Positions 10,081 through 21,600 of a DNA stretch of 26,896 bases are shown in pieces (within the stretch, counting starts at the first letter, position 1; each line of letters opens with the position of its first letter). The notes beneath the pieces were generated by a model. That model was given only the letters and a program-made list of their open reading frames with translations, was not told the origin of the DNA and made no database searches. The stretch is from Didymodactylos carnosus (Eukaryota > Rotifera > Eurotatoria > Philodinida > Philodinidae), in assembly GCA_905250885.1 (NCBI GenBank), contig CAJNOQ010002015.1, forward strand, positions 1 through 26,896. The letters are read 5' to 3'. The translations under genes were made by a program, and so were the position numbers.

Positions 10081-10639
10081 ATAGGAATGTGCGGTAACCG
10101 GTATCCATTTACCGTTACCGCGGTAAATTTCGTACGTCTGCCATCGTTACCTATGTTTTGTCTCGGTAAAAAAGCTATTACCGTTCATTTTTTCGGTAAA
10201 TTTTTTACCGTTGTCTCGTTTCAATAAATGTTGTTTGCTTCATAAAGGATCGTATATTATATAATCGTCTCAGAGGTAGGGAGTTAGCGGAAATATAGAT
10301 TTTGAAATATAGATTAGATTGACTACTAATCAATCTGACCAGCAAAATAAAAGTGACTAAAGGTACGATAGTGCAATATCGATAACTTATATCATCACAG
10401 CTATCAGAATGTATTAATTTATATCACCCGCGGTGATTCACCACATGATCAGAATTAGAAGGGAATAAAGAAATAAAAACAAAATAACAGACATAAGTTC
10501 GGTAAAAAAGACTTTACCGGCGACGAAAAATTCTGTAAAAAGTATTTACCGAACCTTTGGTAAAAAATTTCGTACCGTTACCGCGGTAAAAAGGCTTTTA
10601 TCGTTACGGACGGTAAATCATCGGTTACCGCACATCTTT
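10081..10639. mobile_element. hAT-type non-autonomous element with perfect 8-bp target duplication
   Basis: ATTCGCTA flanks the element exactly (10073-10080 and 10640-10647). The inverted ends share ATGTGCGGTAACCG about 5 bp in from each tip. Inside both ends there are repeated TTACCG/CGGTAA units, including the palindrome TTACCGCGGTAA on each side (10114-10125 and 10577-10588). hAT transposases make 8-bp duplications and bind short subterminal motifs, which fits. The centre (about 10220-10490) is AT-rich with no transposase ORF, so it depends on an element elsewhere. The undamaged duplication suggests a fairly recent insertion. Confidence 0.8.
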
Positions 10640-10647
10640 ATTCGCTA

Positions 10648-11114
10648 TCGAACGATATATAAAGTAGAGTGGTTAACGAAAAAATAACTTATTATTATAA
10701 ACATGAACGACGCTGACCCACCGGTTTGCTGAAATAGTACCAAGTATTTCGCAAATCTAATTGTTGAAAGCTGATGGTATGATCATCGAGTGAATCATCT
10801 CAGAGGAGTTTATTTCTGTGATCGCTTAAAAACTGTATGTCGTTCACCAAATTTTATTATTCGATTCTCATAAATAACCATCAATAACAAAAATAAATAA
10901 ATAATAAAACGCACTTTACTTGAAACTAAAAAAACCAGCAAAAAATAAATAAAAACGTTTGACTGTATACATGGTCGTTAAATACATCTCACCGACGAAG
11001 GAATATTTTGACTAGGTTCAAATGAACACACACAGAAATAACAAAAGTATGACTCTTCAACTCGATTAATAAATAAACAAACAAACAAAATAGTATCAGC
11101 CAATGTGTGCATGA
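10648..11114. other. 3' flank of the SLC17 gene
   Basis: A/T-rich, with TAAA and CAAA simple repeats near 10870-10960 and 11060-11090. On the minus strand AATAAA occurs near 10850-10860, about 260 bp beyond the SLC17 stop, and could serve as a polyadenylation signal. No gene seen. Confidence 0.45.
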
Positions 11115-13797
11115 TTAATTCTTTGTAATAATATTGTTACTATTCTGATCATCATTGAATGTGTTGTAACTACTCGTCATAAAACTTTGACTGTTATTTT
11201 TCTGTTTTTTTATTGGTACATCTTCTTGAATACTATGTTCAAATGCTGTCACCGATGGTAATTTTTCAGAATGTAAACGAACCGTTTGTGTTTCAACATG
11301 TGTAGCCCAGATTTGCAAGTCACCTGAAACAAAAACAGAATAGATTAAAGAGATTGGCATAAAAAGTGAAAATAATATCGTACCAGCTGCAAAAAAGAAA
11401 TAGAATATTGCAGCTCCAAATAAAACTAATGAACATATCGTGAATACATATGTCCAACCAAGTATATCCTAGAAGAATAAATAAGATATAAATTTTATTT
11501 TACTAAACACTGATTCAAACAGCATTAACTACTCACTTGTTTTCTCGTAAGTATACCAGCAATGATCGGACTTATTATACCAGCCGTTGTACCTATAAAT
11601 GCAGTGAAACCAGCTAGAACCGATGCATAACGTGGTGCTAAATCTTGATGATTTAAGTGCCACCCTGATACCATAAGTCCACTAGCTCCAACACCAATTG
11701 TTAGTAGAGCAATGCCAATATACCCATTATGAACGTGACAAACAACCATTAAACACATTGCTTCAACTATGTAACCAGTACAAGTCATTATTTTTCGAAC
11801 AGTTTTTGTTGACCACCATAATTTTAATCTCATATAATCTGCTAAAAATCCACTTTGTAATGCCACTAAAACTTTCATAATATGAGGTAATGAACCCAGT
11901 GTTCCATTTTCAGCTACTGAAAATCCGAATGCATTTAAAAATGCCGGTTGATTTGTTAATAATAAATAAAATGTCCAACCACGAGCAAAATGAGCAAATG
12001 CAATAGCCCACACGGGTAATGATGTTAAGATTGCACGCCATGGTACTGGTTTTGGTTCATATAATGATGCCACTTCTGCAATACTTTTTTCAATATGATC
12101 TTTTTCGGCTTTGGAAATTGTTGGATGTTCACGTGGTGAATCATAAATTAATAAAATGAATGTTAATGACCATATTAAACCGAGCATACCTACAACATAA
12201 CAGAACAAAAATAAAGAAATTCATTCTCTCAAAATCGAGCATAGTTTTAATAATTCAGCATCGGGATGTTACGAGCATAGGATTTGGTTCGATCAGACCC
12301 GGTTAGAAGTTTGTTATCGAATAAACACAGAATTACAAGCAAAAATCACACAGAGCTCATTCACACCTTATTTTATAGAGAAACATATACTCTATATTTT
12401 TGACAACTTCGAAACATTTCATCTGGTCAGATTTTAGATATTCATGAAAAAAGTTTCAAAAAGATATAAAATAGACTCATAAATATTTTTACGCTAGTGC
12501 AGGAATGACTACTGAGTGCATGTGGTACTATAGTGTAGAAGTTTTCAATATATATTTTTGTGATGAGATAAGATTTTGTTTTACAAGCATTAGTTTAATG
12601 AAGCAGACAAGACGAATATATATGACATGCGACTTTTATACATCTAAAGTGAACACAAGACGCGTGCAATACACATCTATAAAGTTCCCTGTAAATATCA
12701 TCTAAAAGTGCTATTTTATACTATAAATTTGTACAAGCAACACTGAGCTACAACCCACCGTTTACATACTGGTATATATTCAATGTATAACTAGAAAGAA
12801 TATAAGATAAACATTCTTTTTTTTTTTAGGAAAAGTGATATGCATCGGTTCCGTCGTTTTCACTAAAATTCGATATGAACAAATTTGTGCCTACCTGTCG
12901 CATAATAAATGATATAATGTCCAAAATATTTTGCTATAAGACCACCTAGAGCAAATCCGAGAACAGGTCCAGCATAGAGCCCTAACAGAAAAAAGAGAAT
13001 ATAATCTATATATATATATTTAATATATTTTTCAATTTACCAGTATAAATAAATCCACCCATTCGTCCTCGTTCATTCGGTGGACACCAGTTTGCTACTA
13101 TACCATGACTAGCTGGAAAAGCACATCCAGCACAAAATCCTTGTAATAATCGAATAATGGCTGTTGAATAATAATTTATATGATATTGATTTGAAAGTAT
13201 ACTAATTGAGAATGGAAGAAAAAAATTTAAAATGAGCATGATCAACAGTGGATATACAAATAATCTAAAAAAATATAAATTCAAAAAAATAGTCATATTT
13301 TATTCAATGATAGTCAGTTATTATTACTAACCGTGTTGGTGATAATTTAGTTACAAGATAACCACTTGGAATGTGTGTAGCAATGTAACCCAAATAAAAT
13401 ATACTATTTAAATAGCCCATTTCTACCGATGTCCACTGAATTTTTGAAGTCTGAAATAAATAAAAGAAAATGATAATATGAGTAATATAATTGTTTACAT
13501 TTGACTTACAGTATATGACAATGTATCTGCATCAACTGGTATGTCTTTCGAATCTTTTGGATTTAATATAAATGATGCTGTTATTGCAAAATTTGTTTGT
13601 ACCACTGATAATAAAAGTAATCCAAATGATGTTAGAAGAGCAACAATAATACGTTTTGGTATATATAACCACGGTAACGATTGATGACTGTTATTGTTGT
13701 TATTTGTCGATTGAGTTTGTTGTTCATTTAACATTGTAGGAGATAAAAGACGTGTTAATGGACTCAATAGATCTTGAGTATTATGAGTGACAGTCAT
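11115..13797 (-). CDS. SLC17-family (sialin/VGLUT-like) MFS transporter, 7 exons, 554 aa
   Basis: Exons on the minus strand: 13797-13510, 13450-13332, 13264-13041, 12981-12895, 12189-11537, 11468-11384, 11323-11115. All introns are GT-AG and 59-68 bp, except intron 4 (705 bp). The sum is 1665 nt in one frame. The start is the first in-frame Met (13797). Family landmarks: GYIATHIPSGYL (about residues 117-128), RLLQGFCAGCAFPASHG (174-190), PPNERGRMGG, DSPREHPTISKAE, ARGWTFYLLLTNQPAF, NHQDLAPRYASVLAGF and the terminal GDLQIWA. Length and a 12-helix pattern fit SLC17, whose members move organic anions across lysosomal, vesicle or plasma membranes. Several key charged residues are changed: Q67, N111 and A181 where VGLUT2 has R88, H128 and E191; R174 is kept. 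Substrate therefore cannot be assigned. Both ends are Asn/Gln/Ser-rich and cytosolic. Confidence 0.93.
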
Positions 13798-14612
13798 TTG
13801 AATGATAATAAATAAGAAAATAAAGGGAAAATGAGAGTAAATAATAATGGAGTAATCATTCGACAATAATTAATGATGGGAAAGAGATTGATACATTATA
13901 AGATTTAATAAATAGATAAGAGATCAAGAGATGCCATAAACAATGGAACATGCAACATTAATCTTAAAAGAAAAATAACAAAAAGAAATAAAATCAATTT
14001 ACACCATAGTAATCACTATCTAGTTTTAAATAGATAATTATGTAGATATTGAAATAAAAACGAATTAAACCAAATAGTCAATATTGTATCACATGAGGAA
14101 GCATTTCTCAATGATAAAATGATTTGAATTACGAATATAATATTTATTGTAGTTCATTCGTAGAATCTTAGTCAATTTTCGAAGAACAAAAAAGATTAAA
14201 AATGTAAGTTTTCGTTAGTAAATAATTAATTATTAAGTTACTATTATCGGCTACTGATACTTTCTGAGACTACGATTTTATGTCAAACTATCTATGTTAT
14301 GCTATTTTAAATCTTATTGAATCAATATGAATATTGAAAAGATTTTGCATGTGAAGTACATAAAAAAATTTTTTTTATAGTTGATGTTCTCACTCTAATG
14401 AGACACATTCTATGTACAGATAATTCCATAAACATGGATAATTGGATATGTTCTACAAATTGATAGTCTCACAAAACTTTTATTTTTACTCTTTTTTTTT
14501 GGGGAGGAGGGGATTCGAAAGTCGACTTTTAGCATTGTGCTCAAGGCTCTCAGAATGAACCGCAACGGATATCATATTCGTAATCAACCTGTCCGAGTTA
14601 ATAACTAACTGT
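13798..14612. other. 5' flank of the SLC17 gene and intergenic DNA
   Basis: AT-rich without supported coding sequence. Near 14490-14560 a poly-T run adjoins GGGGAGGAGGGGATTCGAAA. On the minus strand this reads CTTTCGAATCCCC followed by an A run, resembling a tRNA-type B box and tail. It might be an old SINE end, but no full A box or target duplication could be established. Confidence 0.35.
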
Positions 14613-14620
14613 GTATAATG

Positions 14621-14831
14621 CAAGGGGAAAAGGCGGAATGGGTTGGAATGGACCCTTCTAAACCATTTTTTCCATTCTCCATTTTGACAAACTTATATAC
14701 TATTCATTGTATATTTTGAGAAACAATGTGTTTGTGTCAAGGGGGGAAAAGCGTTTTTGGAATGATATGCATTGACCTGGAATCTCATTTCAGGCCGTTC
14801 CATATCATTATAAAAACACTTTTTCCCCATG
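14621..14831. mobile_element. CAAGGGG-ended hAT-type MITE, apparently two fused copies, 8-bp target duplication
   Basis: GTATAATG lies on both sides (14613-14620 and 14832-14839). The outer ends are CAAGGGGAAAAGGCGG on the left and, inverted, CATGGGGAAAAAGTG on the right. A second start, CAAGGGGGGAAAAGCG, occurs inside at 14737. The part 14737-14831 folds into its own hairpin with ATGATAT/ATATCAT arms. The simplest reading is two family members in tandem, the left one having lost its right end, all within one original 8-bp duplication. Related to the copy at 17674-17796. Confidence 0.72.
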
Positions 14832-14839
14832 GTATAATG

Positions 14840-15512
14840 TACTCAGCGTCTGACTAACTGAAAATATTTCTTTGTTTAAATGTCATATTTTTATCATGGA
14901 AAAAAAGTAAGTTATATCAGGCAAAAAAAACAATTTCTTTCTCTTGACAAACATGAGTCTCCTTTTATCTATAGTATCAATAAACGATTAATAGAGACTT
15001 TAATTAACGTAATTTGATATTTATATCAAATTTTTCTTTGTCACTTTTTTTGTTAATAAAAGAAAATCCATCATATAATATGTAGATCATAAAATTAACA
15101 CCATTACACATGAAAAGAACAGATAAAATAATATATTGTTGCTGAAAGCTATTTCTAATTTCTTTTATTTGAAAGATGAATGTCAAATCATAATAGATAA
15201 TGTACTTCTCGTTTAAACGAAAAAAGCACTTTCTTAGAAGATGACAATTTGAAATCAGAGGTAAAAGGTCGTTCTATTAAAAAACAAAATAACATCAAAT
15301 TTTTTATTTGATAAGAACTTCAATGCAACGAGACAAAAGAAATGTTTTTTTAGAGAAAAGTTTTATATTTTTTGTTTCATTACTATATTCATGTTCAACA
15401 AACACTTTTTGCAAGAAAAACATCGTCTGTGATATAATTAACTATTCAAGAACAACAAATATGTAAAAGAATTGAAATTAAACTATGTGCTATATTGTCT
15501 GAAGTATGTTAA
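14840..15512. other. AT-rich intergenic DNA
   Basis: No supported gene; the 60-residue minus-strand ORF at 15004-15186 has no recognisable domain and lies in low-complexity sequence. Confidence 0.5.
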
Positions 15513-15515
15513 CCA

Positions 15516-15672
15516 GTCACATTAAAACCAAAATCAATAAAAATAATTCTGATAGTCATTACATCAACAGCAGCAGTCATTGGTTCGAGCATGTCAGTAT
15601 CAAGCGATGCGACTGAATTTAACAAACTTTTCACACATCCAGAAGGTTTAGGTCATCGTGGAGAATCATGGT
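15516..15672 (+). pseudogene. Possible isolated exon or gene fragment with a membrane helix
   Basis: A 52-codon open stretch lies between an acceptor-like TATGTTAACCAG (ending 15516) and a strong donor-like ATG|GTAAAG at about 15670. It reads VTLKPKSIKIILIVITST, a hydrophobic helix following basic residues, then a polar part ending FTHPEGLGHRGESW. The wobble positions look coding. I see no partner exon nearby and no in-frame Met at its start, so this may be a duplicated exon left behind, or chance. A claudin/PMP22-like first helix is conceivable, without real support. Confidence 0.25.
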
Positions 15673-16197
15673 AAAGAACAAAACCGTACTCAACTGTTAA
15701 CAAATCTCTAGACTAGACTAGTTTATTCACGAAAAGTGAGAATTATAGAAGGTTCCCGACTTGTAGTATCAATGAATCGAGCCAAACTACAATAATGAAA
15801 TAGGGAAAAAGAAAAAGAAAGAACAATAAAAAGAAATAACACATTAAAGAAGAAAAAACTGTTTGAGAAGAAAAAGCATTAACAGAGGTTGCAATACGAA
15901 CATATTAAGAATGATGGATGACAGCGTAAAGAAGAGTAATAAGAACGATGAATAGAGTAAATGATGAAAAGAGGACTAAGACGATGTGTGCAAGTCGAAG
16001 ATATTTGAGGCGAAGTGAGAGATTTGGACGAGAAAGTTGTGACACAAGTAAAGAGCTATAAAAGTGATAATCAAAATTACGAGAAACAAGTTTATTTCCA
16101 GAGTCAAATACGAGAAAGAACTATCATATAAGGCACAACAATAAAAGTTTAGGAAGAATAGAAGAAAGATAAATTCGACATCGAATCTCTAATGGAG

Positions 16198-16742
16198 CTA
16201 GTCCAAGGAAACTAGTGCACTCCGCTTGCGCCAACAAGCAAGAGCAATATTACGGGCATGTTCATTCCATCTAAGATCGTGCAAAACAAGAGCATCAAGA
16301 CAACAAACAGGAGACAGCAGAACGTAGGACATTGCAAACAAACGGGAAAAGATCAAAATTAAAAGGAAGCCCAGAACATTTAGACACATTGAGAGACATG
16401 AGATTAGTAGATGACCAATTTGAAACAGAATTTATACAGTTTTGAACATGAGAAAAATTAAAAGGAAAATGGAATGAAGGTGAGGTGAAAGAATGTCAGC
16501 ACACGAAAAAAGGAAGGAAGAGAGGATTCCATCGATACCAACAGTAGACTTTTTATTCAATATCCAGAGTAGAATTTCGACATCCCGCACGGAGACGTCA
16601 AGCTGTTTATCCATCGTTGGCAAGTCTGCAGTGGCAGAGGGAGAAATTTGACCCTGGGGAGAAGAATAACAGGAAGAAAATGAGAGTTGAAGAGTTTGGC
16701 TTTATCCGCATCTGTAGAAACACATTCGGAGCCTAGAAACAT
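16198..16742 (-). pseudogene. LINE (non-LTR) reverse transcriptase fragment, internally deleted
   Basis: On the minus strand the conserved RT order is followed. TDADKAKLFNSHF (from about 16720) is the segment upstream of the RT. After a frameshift come VSVRDVEILLWILNKKSTVGIDGI and CADILSPHLHSIF, the N-terminal RT block. The sequence then jumps at about 16440 to NWSSTNLMSLNVSKC, which normally follows the catalytic YxDD, then DLRWNEHARNIA. Motifs A to C are missing from this strand. Frameshifts and stops show it is dead. Weak similarity to the C-terminal tail may run further to about 15700. Clade (Jockey/RTE/I-like) not resolved. Confidence 0.72.
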
Positions 16743-16756
16743 AGATTGAGGTAGAA

Positions 16757-16850
16757 AGTGTTGGTGTATCTTTTAATTTTCCTAAAGCGTTTGACTCTGT
16801 CTCTCATTCTTTTTTGTTGGAAAAATTGTCTCGTTGTAGTGTGAGTGATT
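16757..16850 (+). pseudogene. Inverted LINE fragment carrying RT motif A
   Basis: This plus-strand stretch reads VGVSFNFPKAFDSVSHSF and LLEKLSRCSVS, the canonical RT motif A region (usually xLDFSKAFDxVxHxxLL). The first, catalytic Asp is replaced by Asn. It begins about 15 bp from the 5' start of the minus-strand RT fragment and points the opposite way. It supplies a block that is missing there. After about 16850 the similarity stops. Confidence 0.68.
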
Positions 16851-17665
16851 ATTCAAATCTCAAATCCCAATATACAATATGTATCAGAAAACCAAAAGAA
16901 GAAATTGGATATCAATCATCTCAAACTCGTTTATGTTGAGGGTTTTTCAAATTTTCCACTGTATAAATCACTGTTGAATAAATCTTTAAAAGAATATATC
17001 ATATTTTTCGAAATAATTTCGATTTCTTATCTGCATAAGAAATTTTTTGTCATTTTCTAGCAGAATATATGCAAAACCGATATTTTTATACTATATTACT
17101 CGGCTATCAACAGTCTGATGTCACTTTGCTCGTTTCTGTCGGACATATTTTCAGATTCGTACGGAGACAGTTGAGCAGATTCTGCATCTCTGATCGTTTA
17201 TTTCTTTCCCTTGCAAACCAAATTTTCAATAACTCATTGTGTATATGAGTAATTAAAATAATGAATGTAACTCATATGAACGTGTTCCTGCTCAATACGT
17301 CATCATACAAAATAGTTTATGTGTGCAATGCAAAATAACACTTAATACCCAAAGTCATATGTTTCTCATGCATAAATTATCGTTTTCATGATCTCTTAGG
17401 CGTGTAATTCCCTGAATATAAGAAGTATTCAATCGATTTCATATTCTATTCTTCAGAAAATTTTGAATTCAGAGTAGCAACTTGTGCATCACATTCGCAA
17501 TTTTTGTAAGTAGTTCTGCATCGTTCTAGGTCGTTTCGGCGAGCACTGAATACAATGCATGAGACTAATAAAACTTCTACTCATACAACGGTAGGATACA
17601 AGCAGAGTAGAAAAAGCAACATAGAAGCAGAATTGTGTGATGCTATCGATGCAAGATCCTAGTGT
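16851..17665. other. Intergenic DNA without recognisable genes
   Basis: AT-rich with no supported coding region or paired repeats; the 71-codon ORF at 16845-17060 only overlaps the tail of the RT fragment in another frame. Confidence 0.5.
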
Positions 17666-17673
17666 AGTTTACG

Positions 17674-17796
17674 CAAGGGGAAAAGACGGAATGGGCCATT
17701 CCAGGCCATTCCATACTATTCCAAACATTTTTGACCATTTTGGAATGGTCTGGAATGGCCCATTCTATACCATTCTAAAACGCTTTTTCCCCCTTG
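17674..17796. mobile_element. 123-bp hAT-type MITE with perfect 8-bp target duplication
   Basis: AGTTTACG at 17666-17673 is repeated exactly at 17797-17804. The ends are CAAGGGGAAAAGACGG on the left and, inverted, CAAGGGGGAAAAAGCG on the right. The whole body is nearly one hairpin built from GGAATGG/CCATTCC units (for example GAATGGGCCATTCC). It carries no coding capacity. It shares ends and internal units with 14621-14831, so these are two members of one family. Confidence 0.85.
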
Positions 17797-17889
17797 AGTT
17801 TACGACAGAAAGGAGGCAGAAATGGGTTAACTGAACTATATTGTATGGATCAAGCAAAGAAATTGTGTTACTGTCATATTACCAGAAGG

Positions 17890-18118
17890 GAAAAAGTCTC
17901 AAGTATGAATTTCCAAAATTTATCTAAACCCACACAAGTTCCTAGAAGTTCAGGAATTTACTGGAACTTTTATGGACCTATGTAGACTTACGCAAACTTT
18001 TAGAGACTTAGATAGACTTTTGTGATCTAGATCAATGGGCCTGGTCCTCGAATAAACTTCAAAAGTCCATCTGAGCCCATTAAAATTCATAAAAGTCCAA
18101 AACTAGTCTTTTTCCCGT
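17890..18118. repeat. Possible small MITE with GGGAAAAAG ends
   Basis: The left side has GGGAAAAAGTCTCAAG (from 17889) and the right side, inverted, GGGAAAAAGACTAG (ending 18115). Between them AGACTT/GGACTTTT units recur in both orientations, and AATGGGC appears on one strand and GCCCATT on the other (18035 and 18078). No clear target duplication. Plausible but weak. Confidence 0.35.
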
Positions 18119-18618
18119 TACATATCATCACGCCTCAGAAGGTGAGCACGGATTAGAATGATTAGAATTTTTCTCCACCGAGTAATTTTTACCACTGATA
18201 TTACTCTAAAATGAAGAAAAAAATTTCAAAAATACATATGAGTATGGACGTATATTTGATATTTACATTATATAATAAACAAAAGTCTATTTGACAATAA
18301 TAATAAAAGATGTAAGAAAAATACGAAAAAAAAGAAAATACAAGTCTATAAAAAAAAAGTACTCTATGTCATATAAAAAACGAGTGTATATGCACACTAA
18401 GCAATGTATCAAAATTTATTTAAAAAAACACCATAAGTCGGAATGTAAGATACACAGAAAAAACACCAGTCGCCAGAAAAAGTATGGCTACAAATAAAAA
18501 CAAAACAGTTTATAATATAAAAAAAAATGGAATGCAACATCATTCTAAACAATAAGGTCTATTTTGACAAAAAGAAAATCTCCAAATTGAGATTCAAACA
18601 CAAAAAAAATTGCACACA
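18119..18618. other. A-rich spacer, 3' flank of the transferrin-like gene
   Basis: Strongly A-rich on the plus strand. The Lys-rich 68-codon ORF at 18291-18497 is explained by base composition alone and has no domain, so I do not call it a gene. Confidence 0.55.
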
Positions 18619-21600
18619 TCATATATTTTGCTGTAGAAAACTAACAAGAATAAATAAGAAAAAAATCGTTCTATGAGTTGAGGATAAATTTATTGATAAA
18701 TTACACATTCTTGGATCGGTTCTTATTAACATTTGTATAATATCTTGTCCTAAATAATCTTCAATCGATGATGTGACACGTGTCAATTGAACAGTAGAAT
18801 CCAAAAATAATAAATCGGGATGTTCATAAAATGAATCGAACATTGGAAAATCTTTATTACTAGAAAGATAGATATAAAAAATGTGTCAGTCATTTTTTTT
18901 ATTAAATGAAAAAAAAAACAACACTTACGTATCTGATCCAAACAGTTGTTGAGCAAAATTTAACATATTCCAAATATATAATTTGTCTAAGTCACTTTTT
19001 GAAGCTAAACAATGAATACAATATTAGACTAATAAAATGAGTGAGAAAACAGATAACTACTAGAATAAAATGTTTATCTAGTTCTCTAAAATATTTGTCT
19101 TACAATGCTGAAACTGACAGAAGATTTTAAAGAGAATACGTACATGCTGTCATTAGAACTCTAGCTGGTACTTTGGCCATGTGACAACTTTTAAATCCAT
19201 CAATTGTTTTTCGAGTACCATTTTTACATAATAATTCAAAATCAATTGCTCTTAGAGGTCGAGACCATTGATCGACATTTCGTCCATCAGTATTTGATAT
19301 AACTGCTGTGTGCATGACAAATGCCACATGACCACCAGTACCTTGAAAAATAAAGATCAAATATAGTATTCAAAGAAAAATGGAATAGAAATACCATATT
19401 TACCTTCTGTTAAACATCGAAATGCACCTGAATTTCCATAAAACATCTCTCTTTGGGATCTTGAACAATAATCCGAACCTTTTGAATAACATTTAAGACA
19501 TAATGCACGTGGATTTGTTTTCACTTTATTATAATCATAATCCAAAGCTCCTGGAACACATGAACGACCAAAATATTCGCCTAAATGGAGAAAAAGAAAA
19601 TAAATACAACACATTCTCTCATTCTTATTACTAGAAAAAAAGTTGCAAACATATTCATCCAAATAAAATCTTGATTCTTTAGTGAAAGAAATATTTGTTT
19701 GCCATTTCAATAGAAGATGTAACCCATATTTCACTAATATGTAACTATAGTTGCTATTAACAACAAACTATCAGATTTAATTGAGACGTGAAAATAACGG
19801 CAACACAGTTAAAAAAAGATAAATTGTAGATTATAGATACCCGCTACTTTATTCACATGACAATCTTGTACAAATAATTCTCTAATTGCCGTCAAATAAT
19901 CAACAGGTATATGCCATCCCGCTAAATCTCCAACAGCTGTCGAACAAATTGTTTTACCTAACATATAGAAAATAAACTCAATCTTATTTAAAATGTAAAA
20001 AATTGAACAAACCTCTTAAATTCCATAAGTTTGTTGTTAAATCTGTTCGTTTAGCTACTGCTACAGCATACATAACATTTGTCTCTAAATCTACTCCATA
20101 ATCTTCAGCAGCCAATGGAATCAAATCATAATATCTTCGAAATAGTAAGAATAAAGTCATGATCACTCTTTATACTAATAAAGATAATCTATCTCCATAC
20201 CTTGTTGCTCGAAATGCATCAGCCGAATCTAATGTAATAATATCAGCAATACCTTGTTTTATTTTCGACATACATTCCATAGCATTTTTTGCCGATATAC
20301 AATCCAAATCCGGTTTGACATTTTTGCGTGTAAATGCATTTTTCATTAAACGACATTTTTCTTTCTCATACGGAGATAATACACACCAACGTAGAACACG
20401 CAATGGACAGTCATACAAACGAGACATAATCGCCGTATAGTCATTACCTAAATAATTGACGGCAAAAAAATTGTAAATAAAAAAAAGATGCTATAGAAAA
20501 ATTAAGCATTCGATTTTATCCCGGTACTTCAGTGAGAAAAAACAATAAAATATTATAAATAAGCTTTAAAATAATTACAAACGCTAGTACTTATAGTTTT
20601 ATACTTCTCATTAATCAGTTTACAGGGTAGTTTTAAAACATTTACAATGTTTATCATTTTAATGCAAAAATCTTTCAGGTTTAACGAAGGTTTAACCAAA
20701 GATAGAACTACACCACTGCAAGCACACCGGTTTGATATAAAGGAGTCCATTTCTACGTTTTCTTTTAAAAGCAGGCACAAATATTTGAGAGTAACTTAGA
20801 GAAAACTTATCTTTTCTATTACAGCTTAATAGAACTACACTTCAATACGTAAAAAATAATATATAGGAAGATAAAGCCTTAAAAAAGTTGTGAGATAATA
20901 AACATTTCAAAGTTTCTTCAAGCACGACAAACAATAAAATATAGTAAGAGAAAGTATTTTTAACTCTCTACATACAGAGCTTATCAGAAGTATTTTATTG
21001 TTTTTTCTTGATGTGTCTACAAAAAATGGTGGTAGACTGAAGGTCGAGTGTTTACCAACCATAAAAGAAAAAATAGACTCTAATTTAGTGAGAATGTGAA
21101 TGGTGGCATCTGAAAATATCATATTTGGAATTAGCGCATGTGATTCTACTAGACACAGTATATTTCATTCAAATCATAGAGTTACACTTGGATATGTTCC
21201 CTCGTTAGTTAATTACTGTAATTTACCTAGATAAGTTGCGTATGTTGTCTTATCATTTAATGAATTAAATCCGACAGCAATATCGGAAAATAGTAGATCA
21301 TAACCGTTAAATCTTCTTGAATTAAATAATTGAAATATAGGATTTTGAAATGTGAATATATTTGCTGAATCAATAAGAACTTGTTTATAAATATCTCGTA
21401 ACTGTTTTGGTCGTCGATGTGATACGAGAATGGCGTTTGCCGGTGAAATACCCCAATTGCATTGTTGATAATTTTGCCATGATGCACGCTGATTATTCAT
21501 TGGACATAATAATTCAAATTGATCTAGAAATCAAAATAGTAAATAGTACTGATAATAACCGTTATTTCAATTATATTTTAAATTACCTAACGGAAACGTT

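Noticed and set aside
14494-14560. tRNA-like sequence with a TTCGAATCCCC box on the minus strand
   Set aside because: No cloverleaf can be drawn: the T stem does not pair and no acceptor stem or anticodon arm fits. At best it is an old SINE relic.
18291-18497. Lys-rich 68-codon ORF on the plus strand
   Set aside because: It is explained by A-rich composition, has no domain, no splice context and lies in the 3' flank of the transferrin-like gene.
20159-20440. 93-codon plus-strand ORF
   Set aside because: It is the antisense shadow of transferrin exon 5.
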